DNA of 64,000 nt, taken from CAZGEA01 sp964524515. Its GTDB lineage: Bacteria > Patescibacteriota > Microgenomatia > UBA8517. Within the stretch, counting starts at the first letter, position 1; each line of letters opens with the position of its first letter. A program made the position numbers and the translations under genes. Below the pieces are notes generated by a model. The model did not search any database and was not told the origin of the DNA. It saw only the letters and a program-made list of their open reading frames with translations. Below are positions 17,330 through 26,527 of the stretch, piece by piece. The stretch spans positions 310,001 through 374,000 of the forward strand of contig CAZGEA010000001.1 of NCBI GenBank assembly GCA_964524515.1, given 5' to 3'.

Positions 17330-19019
17330 AAATATAAAAAGCAATCTTTCCATCTAAAAACCTTATTTCAGTTATTAATTTCCATTTTAAATCATTAATT
17401 GTTTGCGACGTTGCAATCAGACATTTAATGTTTGCACAATCATATTCAAATCCCTTTTCAGTTTTAAAGACTGATCCTTCCTTTGGAATTTGCCAATCAT
17501 TCAAAAAAACATATTTATCAAAACTATCTACCCAAAACCAATCACTTTGCCCATATCGAACTAAATTTTGATCATTATTTAAAAAAGTTGGAGCCAATCT
17601 TTCATAAAAATAAAAGAACTCATGTGGTTCGCCATACTTTTTCGTAACAAAAATTTTGTCATATTCATTTTTATTATCCAAAGAATATTCAACCAATTCT
17701 TTATATCCATATTGCCAAGACTGGGAGTATTTCATTTTGTAATCACCAAAATACAAACTTAAATATCTAATAAAAAAACCAAACAGTATTATTAGAAAAA
17801 TATAAAAAAATACTTTCTTAAACTTTAACAGATACACAATTCCGATTGCACTTAAAAACATAGGAAGTGGTACTAAAACAAAAGATCTCAACGCATGAGG
17901 TGCATCCTTAGTAAGTGATGCCGGTATAAAAGCTATTAAAAACCAATAAAATAAAAATTTAACTACTCTATTTTTAAAATTCTTTATTAATATAGTAATA
18001 GAAATCAATACTGTCACCAATTCAGGAAAATATAGCTGTCCAAAATTAGGTATATTAAACTGGTATTGAGTACCACCATTAATAAATAAATAATTTGGAT
18101 TTAAATAAATTAAATAATTTTTAACAAATTCTAATCCAAAAAAAACTGGTCGATTAAAAACCAGTCTTTCAACTATATTTGGCAAATTACTTTTTAATCT
18201 AAAATCAATTATCTGTGACACAACACCAACATCAACTAGTTGCAAAGTTCTATATCTACTTTGCCCCTCCAAAGAAAACAACTCATGACCTAAAAATAAA
18301 AAACTAATCAAAATTAAACTTAACAAAATATATAAACGATATTTAGAATTAGTAAAAATAATTTTTAGATTTGAATAAAAAATAAAAAATAAACCAAAAA
18401 ACATTAAAGGAACAAAAACTCTTGCTGAATTATATGCCCACATCGAACTAATCATAAAAAAGACTCCCAAAAATAAAAATTTATTTAATTTAGTGTTAAT
18501 TGATCGAAATATAAAATATAAACCTAAAATAATTAAAAAATTAGATAGATTTGCCTCTAACGCAACTCTTGATAAGAAAAAAGTCCATGGCTCAATTGCA
18601 ACCAAAAAAGCAGAAACCAAAATGATACTTTTTTTATTTTTAACTAAGAAAGTAATCTTAGAAAACTCAATCAATTCATTACACAATAAATAAGTAAACA
18701 AGACTATTCCCAACCCAGAAAATAATGATACCACTCGTACTGTAAATACACTCAGTCCAAAAAACTTCACAATTGCTGATGTCAAATAAATATACAATGG
18801 TAATTTATAATCACCATATGCCCTAAATAAAACTGGAAATTTATTTCCCCATTCATCAATTCCTGATTTTGCAATCGAAAAAGCATTGTATCCGAGTGAC
18901 ACTTCATCCCAATTCATAGAAACAGGCATTGAATCTATTCGATAAATTCGAATTATAAACGCAAATATTAATATCAAAATCAAACAAACTAAAGTAATAT
19001 TCTTTTTTATTAAATTCAT
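17316..19019 (-). CDS. GT-C glycosyltransferase, GT39/PMT-like, tandem paralogue A2
   Basis: A 567-residue membrane enzyme of the same subfamily as its two neighbours. The first loop reads MNWDEVSLGYNAFSIAKSG with the Asp-Glu pair, followed by YGDYKLPLYIYL. The ISPWHI block is changed to IEPWTFFLSRVALEAN, so it has diverged most among the four paralogues at this point. Helices fill residues about 8-420, and the C-terminal third contains a soluble segment with YGEPHEFFYFYERL, echoed as SEPHIYYLFYRKI in paralogue A3. It begins 2 bases after the gene upstream. Acceptor unknown. Confidence 0.84.
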   Translation of the reverse strand: MNLIKKNITLVCLILILIFAFIIRIYRIDSMPVSMNWDEVSLGYNAFSIAKSGIDEWGNKFPVLFRAYGDYKLPLYIYLTSAIVKFFGLSVFTVRVVSLFSGLGIVLFTYLLCNELIEFSKITFLVKNKKSIILVSAFLVAIEPWTFFLSRVALEANLSNFLIILGLYFIFRSINTKLNKFLFLGVFFMISSMWAYNSARVFVPLMFFGLFFIFYSNLKIIFTNSKYRLYILLSLILISFLFLGHELFSLEGQSRYRTLQLVDVGVVSQIIDFRLKSNLPNIVERLVFNRPVFFGLEFVKNYLIYLNPNYLFINGGTQYQFNIPNFGQLYFPELVTVLISITILIKNFKNRVVKFLFYWFLIAFIPASLTKDAPHALRSFVLVPLPMFLSAIGIVYLLKFKKVFFYIFLIILFGFFIRYLSLYFGDYKMKYSQSWQYGYKELVEYSLDNKNEYDKIFVTKKYGEPHEFFYFYERLAPTFLNNDQNLVRYGQSDWFWVDSFDKYVFLNDWQIPKEGSVFKTEKGFEYDCANIKCLIATSQTINDLKWKLITEIRFLDGKIAFYIYENI

Positions 19020-19021
19020 AT

Positions 19022-20671
19022 CTATATCTTCACTATATAATATGCAGAATTTCCGTTTTGGTAATTAACAACTTCATTTGGAACAATATCTTTAGGAAAA
19101 TCTTCGGGAAAACCCACATAAACAGTGTTCTCTTCAGGTTTTTCATTCTTTAAATCAAACGATTTAAAAGCGTAATTTCCAATTGAATAATCTGAAAGCT
19201 GATCTACCCACCCTGAAGTTTCGGTTCTATATTTAAACCAACTTGTATTTGCAGCAGACTGTGCAAATAATGGATCAATTTTTCTATAAAACAAATAATA
19301 AATATGTGGTTCTGAAATTTTTCTCGAAACAATTATATTCATTCCATCATATTTTGATATTTTCTCAAAAAGACTATCCATCCCATAAATCATGGAACTT
19401 TGATATCTAATCGGTTGTATAAACACATAACTTTCAAAAAAATTAAGGAATTGAAAACTGAAAACTGAAATTATTATCACAAAAAAAATATTTCTAATAT
19501 ATTTTAATTTATAAATATTATCAAAAATATAAATAAATCCAATTGAAGAAAAAATAACTAAAAAAATATCCATCAAAACTACTCTATTTGCAGCATGACC
19601 AGGTCCCACTGTTAACGCTCCAGGAATAGGCGAAAGAAGTAATGACAAAATTAAAATTGAATATTTAATATTAAATTTACCTTTTACAAAATCTTTAATC
19701 AATTTAAAAACAAAGCCAATCAAAAAAATAATTTCAACAATCCAAAGCAATCCAATTCCAGGCACCATCCCATATGTTGCCTCGTTGGGTCCTTGTGTAA
19801 ACAAGAATTCAAAGGAAAAATAACTTAAATATTGTTTTGCAAATCTCGAAACAAATGCCAAAACTGGGTTTTGAAACACTTTTAATAATAAAGTTGGTGT
19901 ACCCCCAACCAACAAGTCAAATCTACGCTGAGGTTCATCAAGTGCCCAGGATAAATAACTTGATGAATTTAATCTCGAAGAGGTTCCAAAATATCCTGCA
20001 AAGGCAATAACTGTCATTGTCAACAAAATAAATATAAAAACTAAAAAATACTTATCCATAAATATTTTTCTTTTTTTAATAATTATTTTCCAAGCAACAA
20101 AAAGCAAAACAATCAGTGGAGTTAATATTCTTGCACTATGATAAGAATATATTGATAATATAAACAAAAATAAACTTAATAAATAATACTTTTTTGAATT
20201 ATTTTCAGCATATATAAACGAAAGTATTGTGGCAGGAATAAAAAAGGTAATTAAATTAGCCTCAAATGCACCTCTTGAGAGCATAATATGCCAAGGTGAA
20301 ATTGCAAGAAACAAAGATGCAACAATAGCAGTTTTTCGACTACCAGTTAACTCTTTTGTTAAAAAATACAAAATTACCACTGCAAATGATCCAAATATTG
20401 CACCAGCTAGTCTAGTTGAAAACTCAGTTAAACCAAAAATAAAAACAAATGGAATCGATAAATATGAATAAAGTGGTAACTTAAAATCTCCAAACGATTC
20501 TAAACTAAGAGGCATAAACCTTCCCCATTGGTCCTTTCCAGTTTTCAAAATACTATACGAATCATAACCAAAAGATGCCTCATCAGGTGTAAATCCAGAT
20601 GGATATGAAGACAAACTTACAATTCTAAGCAAAAAACCCAATAAAAATATTATTAAAATATATTTCCACAT
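19022..20671 (-). CDS. GT-C glycosyltransferase, GT39/PMT-like, tandem paralogue A3
   Basis: A 549-residue membrane enzyme with the shared motifs PDEASFGYDSYSILKTGKDQ, SFGDFKLPLYSYLSIPFVF and ISPWHIMLSRGAFEAN. The Asp-Glu in the first loop is the expected catalytic/metal site. Around 11 helices are followed by a C-terminal external segment of roughly 100 residues. It is in tandem with A2 (2-base gap) and downstream of the Gpi18-like gene (6-base gap). Retention of all catalytic blocks suggests the tandem copies differ in donor or acceptor rather than being dead duplicates. Confidence 0.85.
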   Translation of the reverse strand: MWKYILIIFLLGFLLRIVSLSSYPSGFTPDEASFGYDSYSILKTGKDQWGRFMPLSLESFGDFKLPLYSYLSIPFVFIFGLTEFSTRLAGAIFGSFAVVILYFLTKELTGSRKTAIVASLFLAISPWHIMLSRGAFEANLITFFIPATILSFIYAENNSKKYYLLSLFLFILSIYSYHSARILTPLIVLLFVAWKIIIKKRKIFMDKYFLVFIFILLTMTVIAFAGYFGTSSRLNSSSYLSWALDEPQRRFDLLVGGTPTLLLKVFQNPVLAFVSRFAKQYLSYFSFEFLFTQGPNEATYGMVPGIGLLWIVEIIFLIGFVFKLIKDFVKGKFNIKYSILILSLLLSPIPGALTVGPGHAANRVVLMDIFLVIFSSIGFIYIFDNIYKLKYIRNIFFVIIISVFSFQFLNFFESYVFIQPIRYQSSMIYGMDSLFEKISKYDGMNIIVSRKISEPHIYYLFYRKIDPLFAQSAANTSWFKYRTETSGWVDQLSDYSIGNYAFKSFDLKNEKPEENTVYVGFPEDFPKDIVPNEVVNYQNGNSAYYIVKI

Positions 20672-20677
20672 CCAGTA

Positions 20678-21973
20678 TTAATTATACCTAAATTTTTTTC
20701 TTAAAGTATGAACAGATGTAAAAATAATTACAAAAATTAATAACATTAAATTAACAAAACTAGATATATATTGAAATTCAAAATTTATCTGTAAAAATTT
20801 TTCAACTCCTGGTAGACTTGGAACCCAAAATAAATGGTACAAATTAAAAACATAGGTAATATTTAATAAAATTAAAACAAATATCATAATATTTCTAACA
20901 ACTATTTTCTGTTCAAGACCTAGATAAACTATAAATAGTGGAAAAAATGGATAAAGATATCTCTCATGCATTTTTGTTAAAAACATAAATGATGAAAATG
21001 AAATTAAAGCCAAGGACAAAAAAACACTACTTTCTGTCTTATTTCTAATAAAATTAAACAATGAAAATATATATAAACCAAAAAATATAAGATAACCAAA
21101 TGTACTATATGAAAATATATAAAAAATACTTGAATCCAAAATTTTTCCTGGGTTAATTAACCACCAAAAATTAAATGCGTTTGCAGTTAAATATCCAATC
21201 TCACCTGCAAACAATCTAGTTTTATATAAATCAAAAATCCAAACAAAAAAATCAGTACTTAAATGAAAAGGTAAAAAAAGAATCACAAATACAGCTACTG
21301 AAGCCAAAATCCCCTTTAATAAAATCTTATAATCGACGTTATTTTTAAAAAGATAATAAACTATAAATGGCAAATATATAGATAACGATAATTTATAAAG
21401 GCAACAAAGAGTAAACAAGAATATCGAAAGGAAAATTCTCTTCCTTACTAGAAAAATCACACTTAAAATACCCAAAAAATTTAGAATTGAATCAGTTTGC
21501 CCCCAAACTGCAGAGTTATACCAAGAAACGGGCATAAAAAGCCAGACAACAGAAACAATCGCCGCCAACTTTGGCTTCTTTACACTAAAGAAAAATTTAA
21601 ACAAAATAAAACCAATTCCCAAATCAAACAATATTCCAGGTACTTTTAAAACAAAATATTTACCATATATTTCCCAATACCAAACTAATTGTGAAGGAAA
21701 AAAAGAAACCAAATCATTTATCTTATAAATATATTTATTGATAGTTTGATAAACATAAGCATCCGCTGCAAAAACATAAATATAAAGCGCTGGCTGGTTT
21801 GGTTTAGAATATTCCCATTCACTCCTATCATAAAACCCATTTGTTCCATATTTTAATAAAGTTTCACCCCAAGAATAATTGTTTCTCAAATCGCCATGAT
21901 ATGAAGAAGGAATCAAAAAAAGTCTAAATACAAATGCGAGAATAAATATAAAAATAATATACTTCTTGTACAT
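20678..21973 (-). CDS. Gpi18-like GT-C mannosyltransferase family membrane protein
   Basis: A 431-residue membrane protein. AVWGQTDSILNFLGILSV (near 155-172) and TKMHERYLYPFFPL (near 338-351) are the WGQxD and K-x-HER signatures of the Gpi18-related group (COG5542). The N-terminal loop contains YHGDLRNNYSWG instead of the DE pair of the neighbours, so it is a separate GT-C lineage inserted among the A-type paralogues. Family precedent is a lipid-phosphate-mannose-dependent transferase; the substrate here is unknown. Gaps to both neighbours are 5-6 bases. Confidence 0.8.
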   Translation of the reverse strand: MYKKYIIFIFILAFVFRLFLIPSSYHGDLRNNYSWGETLLKYGTNGFYDRSEWEYSKPNQPALYIYVFAADAYVYQTINKYIYKINDLVSFFPSQLVWYWEIYGKYFVLKVPGILFDLGIGFILFKFFFSVKKPKLAAIVSVVWLFMPVSWYNSAVWGQTDSILNFLGILSVIFLVRKRIFLSIFLFTLCCLYKLSLSIYLPFIVYYLFKNNVDYKILLKGILASVAVFVILFLPFHLSTDFFVWIFDLYKTRLFAGEIGYLTANAFNFWWLINPGKILDSSIFYIFSYSTFGYLIFFGLYIFSLFNFIRNKTESSVFLSLALISFSSFMFLTKMHERYLYPFFPLFIVYLGLEQKIVVRNIMIFVLILLNITYVFNLYHLFWVPSLPGVEKFLQINFEFQYISSFVNLMLLIFVIIFTSVHTLRKKFRYN

Positions 21974-21978
21974 ATACC

Positions 21979-22509
21979 CTAAAGCACTCTACCAAAAATA
22001 CCAATAACACCCAAACCAATTAACCAAAACCTAATTAACCTACCAATAAAAGTTGCAAGAAAAAAATTCTTGTATTCAAACTTCAAATATCCAGCAATTA
22101 AACCAATAAAATCGTACGGTGTTGGCAAAAGCGCTAAAAAGAAAAGCCCATAAACTCCATATTTATGCAAAAATTCGATTGTATCCTTCGTTTTCTTACT
22201 ATCAGTCTGAATTGGAATCATACTATGTGCATATTTACCCACCCACCATGACAACAAATCATTAATTGCCATACCCAAGGATGACACTAAAGCTACTGGA
22301 AATGCACCAAAATATCTTGAAACAATTGGTATTAAAAGCATTCCTGGTCCACCTATCAAGTTAAACAAAAATACTCCAAAATTTCCCAATCTCAAAAATG
22401 GTCCTGGCTCAACAAATATAAAAAAAGTTAAAAATATATATAAAATTCCCAAAACAAAAACAGTCTTTCTGAAGTTTTTTGAAGCAGCTAATTTATTTAT
22501 TAATTTCAT
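21979..22509 (-). CDS. VTT/DedA-like small membrane protein
   Basis: About 176 residues with four or five hydrophobic helices. FGAFPVALVSSLGMAINDLLSWWVG and the later ALLPTPYDFIGLIAGYL resemble the VTT (SNARE-associated/DedA) fold, whose members can act as lipid scramblases or polyprenyl-phosphate recyclers. That would suit a glycan cluster, where the carrier lipid must be returned to the cytoplasmic face; this link is inference. I chose ATG 22509 rather than GTG 22518: GGA lies six bases before it and the overlap with the downstream GT-C gene is reduced to 17 bases. Confidence 0.72.
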   Translation of the reverse strand: MKLINKLAASKNFRKTVFVLGILYIFLTFFIFVEPGPFLRLGNFGVFLFNLIGGPGMLLIPIVSRYFGAFPVALVSSLGMAINDLLSWWVGKYAHSMIPIQTDSKKTKDTIEFLHKYGVYGLFFLALLPTPYDFIGLIAGYLKFEYKNFFLATFIGRLIRFWLIGLGVIGIFGRVL

Positions 22510-24205
22510 TTTTTCCACTAAAAATATAATATGCAGGCAATCCAGACGGGAACTTTATGTAATAAACAAGTTTTAAATCCTTAGGTGTTCTATCTGGCTC
22601 CTCTATAAGATTAACATTAACTTCCTTTGCAGATGCTAAATAAAGCATATCAGATCCAAGCACTTTACCCCAGTCATAAATCCCAAGTCCATTTGGACTA
22701 CCAAAATAATATTTATCAATATATGAAACTTCACCAAAACCACCAACTATCTGTTTCTTAAAAGGATATCCCAATTGCCATTTCTCAGGTGGATACTGCA
22801 TACCTGCTGCAAAAAATATCCAAGGTGGCTCATCATATGTTGTTACAAACACCTTACTATATTTACTTTGTATCTTTTCAATCTCAGAAAATGATTGCGA
22901 AAAACCATAATGCCACCACTTTTCTGAATCAATTGGATAGTGAAACCAATATTGGTGTTGATAAAATAAAAAATCAAAAACAAAAAGGATTAAATAGCAA
23001 ATCAAAAACAAATATTTTAAATTTCTTTTTTCTTTAAAGACAGACCAGAGTCCATAACTCATTACAAAAACAATTGGTGGCAAAATTAATATCAATCTTG
23101 TCGCATGATTTGCGCCATCTCTTGTTAAACTCGATGGCAATATGCCAATTAAAATCATAATAAAAAGTATATATCCAAACTTTCTATGTTTTTCTGATTT
23201 TGATAAATAATAAATACCAAGAAACAATAAAACTATCTCAACATGATAAAAAACACCCATTTGAGGAACGGTATGTCTCAAATTCGGATCACCTTTATCA
23301 AACAAAAAATTAAAAGACAATGAAGTTAAAAAATTATTTTCAATTTTTGAAAATATAATTTGATATTTATTATGAAAATATTTAGAAAGTACGGCAGAAC
23401 CTTGATCACTATCAATATCTCTCACAGGACCTAATTGATATTCTATTGATGGATCACTAAATACACTTAAATAATTAAATCTCTGAGCGCCTTGTCCAAA
23501 CAAAGTTGAATAAACAGTTAAAGAACCAATAATCAATAAAACAACAACACCTATAAATAATTCACTCTTTTTTAAATTAAATATCTTTTTACGATAAAAC
23601 AAAAACAAAACTATCAAAATAATTGGTGTATATATTTTAGCTGTACTATATATTAACGGTGTCAATGCAAAACAAGCGGCGCTAATCCACAGATATTTAC
23701 CCTTTTGTGTATTAATTGCTCTAAAAAATGTCCAAAAAGCAAACATAATAAAAAACAACAACATTGTTACCTCAAAACCAGATCTACTATATTGAATATG
23801 CCATGGCGAAAAACACAAAATTAGACTTGACATTAACGCCAAAGAATTACTTTTAGTAATTTCTTTTATTAAATAAAATGCAATCAAAACTCCAAATATT
23901 CCAAATATTGCAGCTGGAAGTCTCACTCCCCATGCAGTTATTCCAAAAATTTTTACTGTAGGAACTGATGCATATAAATATAATGGCGTTCTCCACTCAG
24001 CCAATGAATGAAATTCAAGCGGCATAAAATTTCCAGAATAATCACGACCCGTATTAATAATTGATAGTGCGTGATAGCCAACATCAAGTTCATCTCCAAA
24101 AAGAGACGGTGGATTTTTATCTAATTTCCATAACCTCAAAAATGAGGCTGCAATCAAAATTAGAAAAATTAGTATTAATATTTTTTTATTTTTTGACTTA
24201 TCCAT
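22493..24205 (-). CDS. GT-C glycosyltransferase, GT39/PMT-like, paralogue A4
   Basis: A 570-residue membrane enzyme with GDELDVGYHALSIINTGRD, SLAEWRTPLYLYASVPTVKI and FSPWHIQYSRSGFEVT, the same ordered blocks as A1-A3. The Asp-Glu pair is kept. It is separated from the other three by the VTT and Gpi18-like genes, so the array is interrupted rather than strictly tandem. The start overlaps the end of the upstream GT2 gene by 31 bases, an unusually long overlap with no nearer ATG. The external C-terminal tail holds aromatic residues (KWWHYGFSQSF). Acceptor unknown. Confidence 0.84.
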   Translation of the reverse strand: MDKSKNKKILILIFLILIAASFLRLWKLDKNPPSLFGDELDVGYHALSIINTGRDYSGNFMPLEFHSLAEWRTPLYLYASVPTVKIFGITAWGVRLPAAIFGIFGVLIAFYLIKEITKSNSLALMSSLILCFSPWHIQYSRSGFEVTMLLFFIMFAFWTFFRAINTQKGKYLWISAACFALTPLIYSTAKIYTPIILIVLFLFYRKKIFNLKKSELFIGVVVLLIIGSLTVYSTLFGQGAQRFNYLSVFSDPSIEYQLGPVRDIDSDQGSAVLSKYFHNKYQIIFSKIENNFLTSLSFNFLFDKGDPNLRHTVPQMGVFYHVEIVLLFLGIYYLSKSEKHRKFGYILFIMILIGILPSSLTRDGANHATRLILILPPIVFVMSYGLWSVFKEKRNLKYLFLICYLILFVFDFLFYQHQYWFHYPIDSEKWWHYGFSQSFSEIEKIQSKYSKVFVTTYDEPPWIFFAAGMQYPPEKWQLGYPFKKQIVGGFGEVSYIDKYYFGSPNGLGIYDWGKVLGSDMLYLASAKEVNVNLIEEPDRTPKDLKLVYYIKFPSGLPAYYIFSGKNEINK

Positions 24206-24975
24206 ATTATTGAACTAAACAAGTAATGACCAACATATCCATAATAAATTTTACTAGAAGGAATTAAACGTTTCCATTGATCTTTTGCTTTCACTATATT
24301 TTTACCACTTTCCCCATGTAAATGAATAAAATGACTTGTGGCCAAATAATATATTTTTAAATTCAATTGTTTAACTTTTCTACAATAATCAAAATCCTCA
24401 AAATACATAAAATAACGTTCATCCATAAATCCAACCTTTTTATATCCAATTGGCGTAATTAAAAATACAGCAGCAACAGCACACTCAACTTGCTCAAAAC
24501 TATCTGTATCTGGAGTGTATTTATCAAGAATTGGTCCCTTATTTAACAAATATTGTCTAACAACTCTATTAAAATTCGGTAATCTATAAACCGAGGGTTG
24601 AACTGTTTTATCTTTATTTAAAAGTCTCGGTACAACAACAGCAGCATCCAAATGCTCTCCAGCAAAATTAATTAATTTTTCAATCTGACCTTTTGCAACC
24701 AACGTATCAGAATTAAGAAGTAACTTATATTCACCTTTTGATTCTTTCAATCCAAGATTATTCGCTTTTGAAAAACCCAAATTTGTATCATTTAACACTA
24801 GCTTAAAATTACTTTTTTTTATTTTTCTAAATGCTTCTTCACTTCCATCGACTGAATTATTATCAATCAAAATAATTTCATAATCCATATTAATCTTTGC
24901 AGAATAAATTGATTCAATACAATCAAGCGTTACCTTTTTTGTATTAAAACTAACAATAATTATCGATAATTTCAT
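24175..24975 (-). CDS. GT2 glycosyltransferase, rhamnosyltransferase (WbbL)-like
   Basis: A 266-residue GT2 enzyme. LSIIIVSFNTKKVTLDCIES opens the Rossmann fold; LLLNSDTLV carries the N-x-D metal motif of WbbL-type transferases, and FMDERYFMYFEDFDYCRK is their conserved acceptor-loop block. It is cytoplasmic, with one hydrophobic helix near the C-terminus. A rhamnose donor is the family precedent only; no dTDP-rhamnose synthesis genes are in the window. It is coupled by a 4-base overlap to the next GT2 gene. Confidence 0.86.
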   Translation of the reverse strand: MKLSIIIVSFNTKKVTLDCIESIYSAKINMDYEIILIDNNSVDGSEEAFRKIKKSNFKLVLNDTNLGFSKANNLGLKESKGEYKLLLNSDTLVAKGQIEKLINFAGEHLDAAVVVPRLLNKDKTVQPSVYRLPNFNRVVRQYLLNKGPILDKYTPDTDSFEQVECAVAAVFLITPIGYKKVGFMDERYFMYFEDFDYCRKVKQLNLKIYYLATSHFIHLHGESGKNIVKAKDQWKRLIPSSKIYYGYVGHYLFSSIIWISQKIKKY

Positions 24976-25871
24976 TCTTTAATATAATTAGAAAAAATAT
25001 CTTCATCAGAAACAATTGCCTCAACTTTTTCTCTCTTCCTAGAATCCATCACAGCAAAAATTTTTATCATTGCAAAAAAAACAACTTTAATATAACCAGG
25101 GTGAATGACTGTTCTTCTTAATAAATTAAATATATGATTTTTTAGCATTTCATTACTTGTTAAATTTTTCCAATGAAACAATAAATAATTTCTCTCCTTT
25201 ATTGTATTCAAATAACTTAATTTAAAATTTGAACTGTTAATAACTGACTCATGTTCGTGTTTTACATTTGCACTCCTATCCCATTTCACAATCAAACCTC
25301 TTTTTTGTGCTCTATATGAAATATCAACATCTTCCCAATAAAAAGGTGATAAGACTTTCTCATCAAATCCATGAAGAATAGTCCAATGACTTTTTCTAAA
25401 AATTGCTGACCCTCCACTTGCCCAAAAACTAACTTCACTATTTGTTTTATCACCTAAATTTGAATGAATTAAAAAACCGCTATCAAATTTAGCAGTTGCC
25501 GGTCCGTAACCTTTCTCATGAAAAGAAACAGCAAAAACTCTTTCATCATCAAATATTTTGTAAACATTTTTTAAAAAATTACTTTCAACCGACACGTCAG
25601 TATTTAGCAATACAACCAAATCACCTTTTGCATTTGACACTCCTTTATTACAAGCTTTAGAAAAACCTAAATTTTTAAAATTACGAATCATCTTTACATT
25701 TTTAAAATTATTTTCAATATATTCAACTGAATTATCAGTAGATCCGTCATCAACAATAATAATCTCAACAATTTTATTAACCTTATTTTCAAATGACTTT
25801 AAAACAGAAGGCAAATGTTTTTCTAATAATTTCTTTCCATTCCAGTTTGGAATAATAATTGATGTATTCAT
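24972..25871 (-). CDS. GT2 glycosyltransferase, WbbL-like
   Basis: A 299-residue GT2 enzyme with SIIIPNWNGKKLLEKHLPSV, IIVDDGSTDNS and the metal motif in VVLLNTDVSVE. FYWEDVDISYRAQKRG is the acceptor-loop block (ED). Its C-terminal 60 residues include one hydrophobic helix. It is paired with the preceding WbbL-like gene and the methyltransferase by 4-base overlaps, implying that the three act on the same glycan. Sugar unknown. Confidence 0.86.
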   Translation of the reverse strand: MNTSIIIPNWNGKKLLEKHLPSVLKSFENKVNKIVEIIIVDDGSTDNSVEYIENNFKNVKMIRNFKNLGFSKACNKGVSNAKGDLVVLLNTDVSVESNFLKNVYKIFDDERVFAVSFHEKGYGPATAKFDSGFLIHSNLGDKTNSEVSFWASGGSAIFRKSHWTILHGFDEKVLSPFYWEDVDISYRAQKRGLIVKWDRSANVKHEHESVINSSNFKLSYLNTIKERNYLLFHWKNLTSNEMLKNHIFNLLRRTVIHPGYIKVVFFAMIKIFAVMDSRKREKVEAIVSDEDIFSNYIKE

Positions 25872-26527
25872 TTTTTTAATTTCTTCACCTTAACTGAAAC
25901 TAACATTCCTAATAAAAATCTATCTTCATTCACAATATCAAAACCTGCATCAGTACACATCTTAACTAATAAATTCGATCTATACGACTGCAAATGACAA
26001 TCATCCCAAATCTTACCTTTAAAAAACTTAGTCCAAAAAAACCATATAAACCTAAACAATAAAGTATCAGTTGGAACCAAAAATATCCCTTCTCCACCAA
26101 TCTTTAAAACTCTCTTAATTTCAAGCAAGGCATCATTAGGCTTTAAAACATGTTCCAAAACTTCCAATGCAAAAACAAAATCAAAACTTTCATTTTTATA
26201 TTTTAATCGATGAATATCAGCAACCTCAAACTTAAATCTTTTATCACTTTTAAAATGTTTTTTTGCCCACTTGATAGACGTCTCAAGTGCATCAATTCCA
26301 ATAATCTCCTTGGCACCAGTCGAATTTGCAATTACTTCAGTAAACATTCCGTCAGCACATCCTATATCTAAAACTTTACAATTCTTCCTATACTTTATTA
26401 AATTCTTAATATGTTCAATTCTAGTTCTATGCCAAAAATTTTGACAAAAATTAGTTCTCATTGAAGAAAAATACCAATCAGGTGGAACATTTTTATGAAT
26501 CTCTGCAGCTTTTTTTAAATCATTCAT
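25868..26527 (-). CDS. Class I SAM-dependent methyltransferase
   Basis: A 219-residue methyltransferase with motif I VLDIGCADG (52-60), GIDALE for ribose binding and FVFALEVLEHVLKP (Methyltransf_11 block). It is soluble. Being wedged by 4-base overlaps between a GT2 and a GT-C gene, it probably methylates a sugar or caps a glycan chain. Target unknown; a ubiquinone-type role is unlikely given the context. Confidence 0.84.
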   Translation of the reverse strand: MNDLKKAAEIHKNVPPDWYFSSMRTNFCQNFWHRTRIEHIKNLIKYRKNCKVLDIGCADGMFTEVIANSTGAKEIIGIDALETSIKWAKKHFKSDKRFKFEVADIHRLKYKNESFDFVFALEVLEHVLKPNDALLEIKRVLKIGGEGIFLVPTDTLLFRFIWFFWTKFFKGKIWDDCHLQSYRSNLLVKMCTDAGFDIVNEDRFLLGMLVSVKVKKLKK

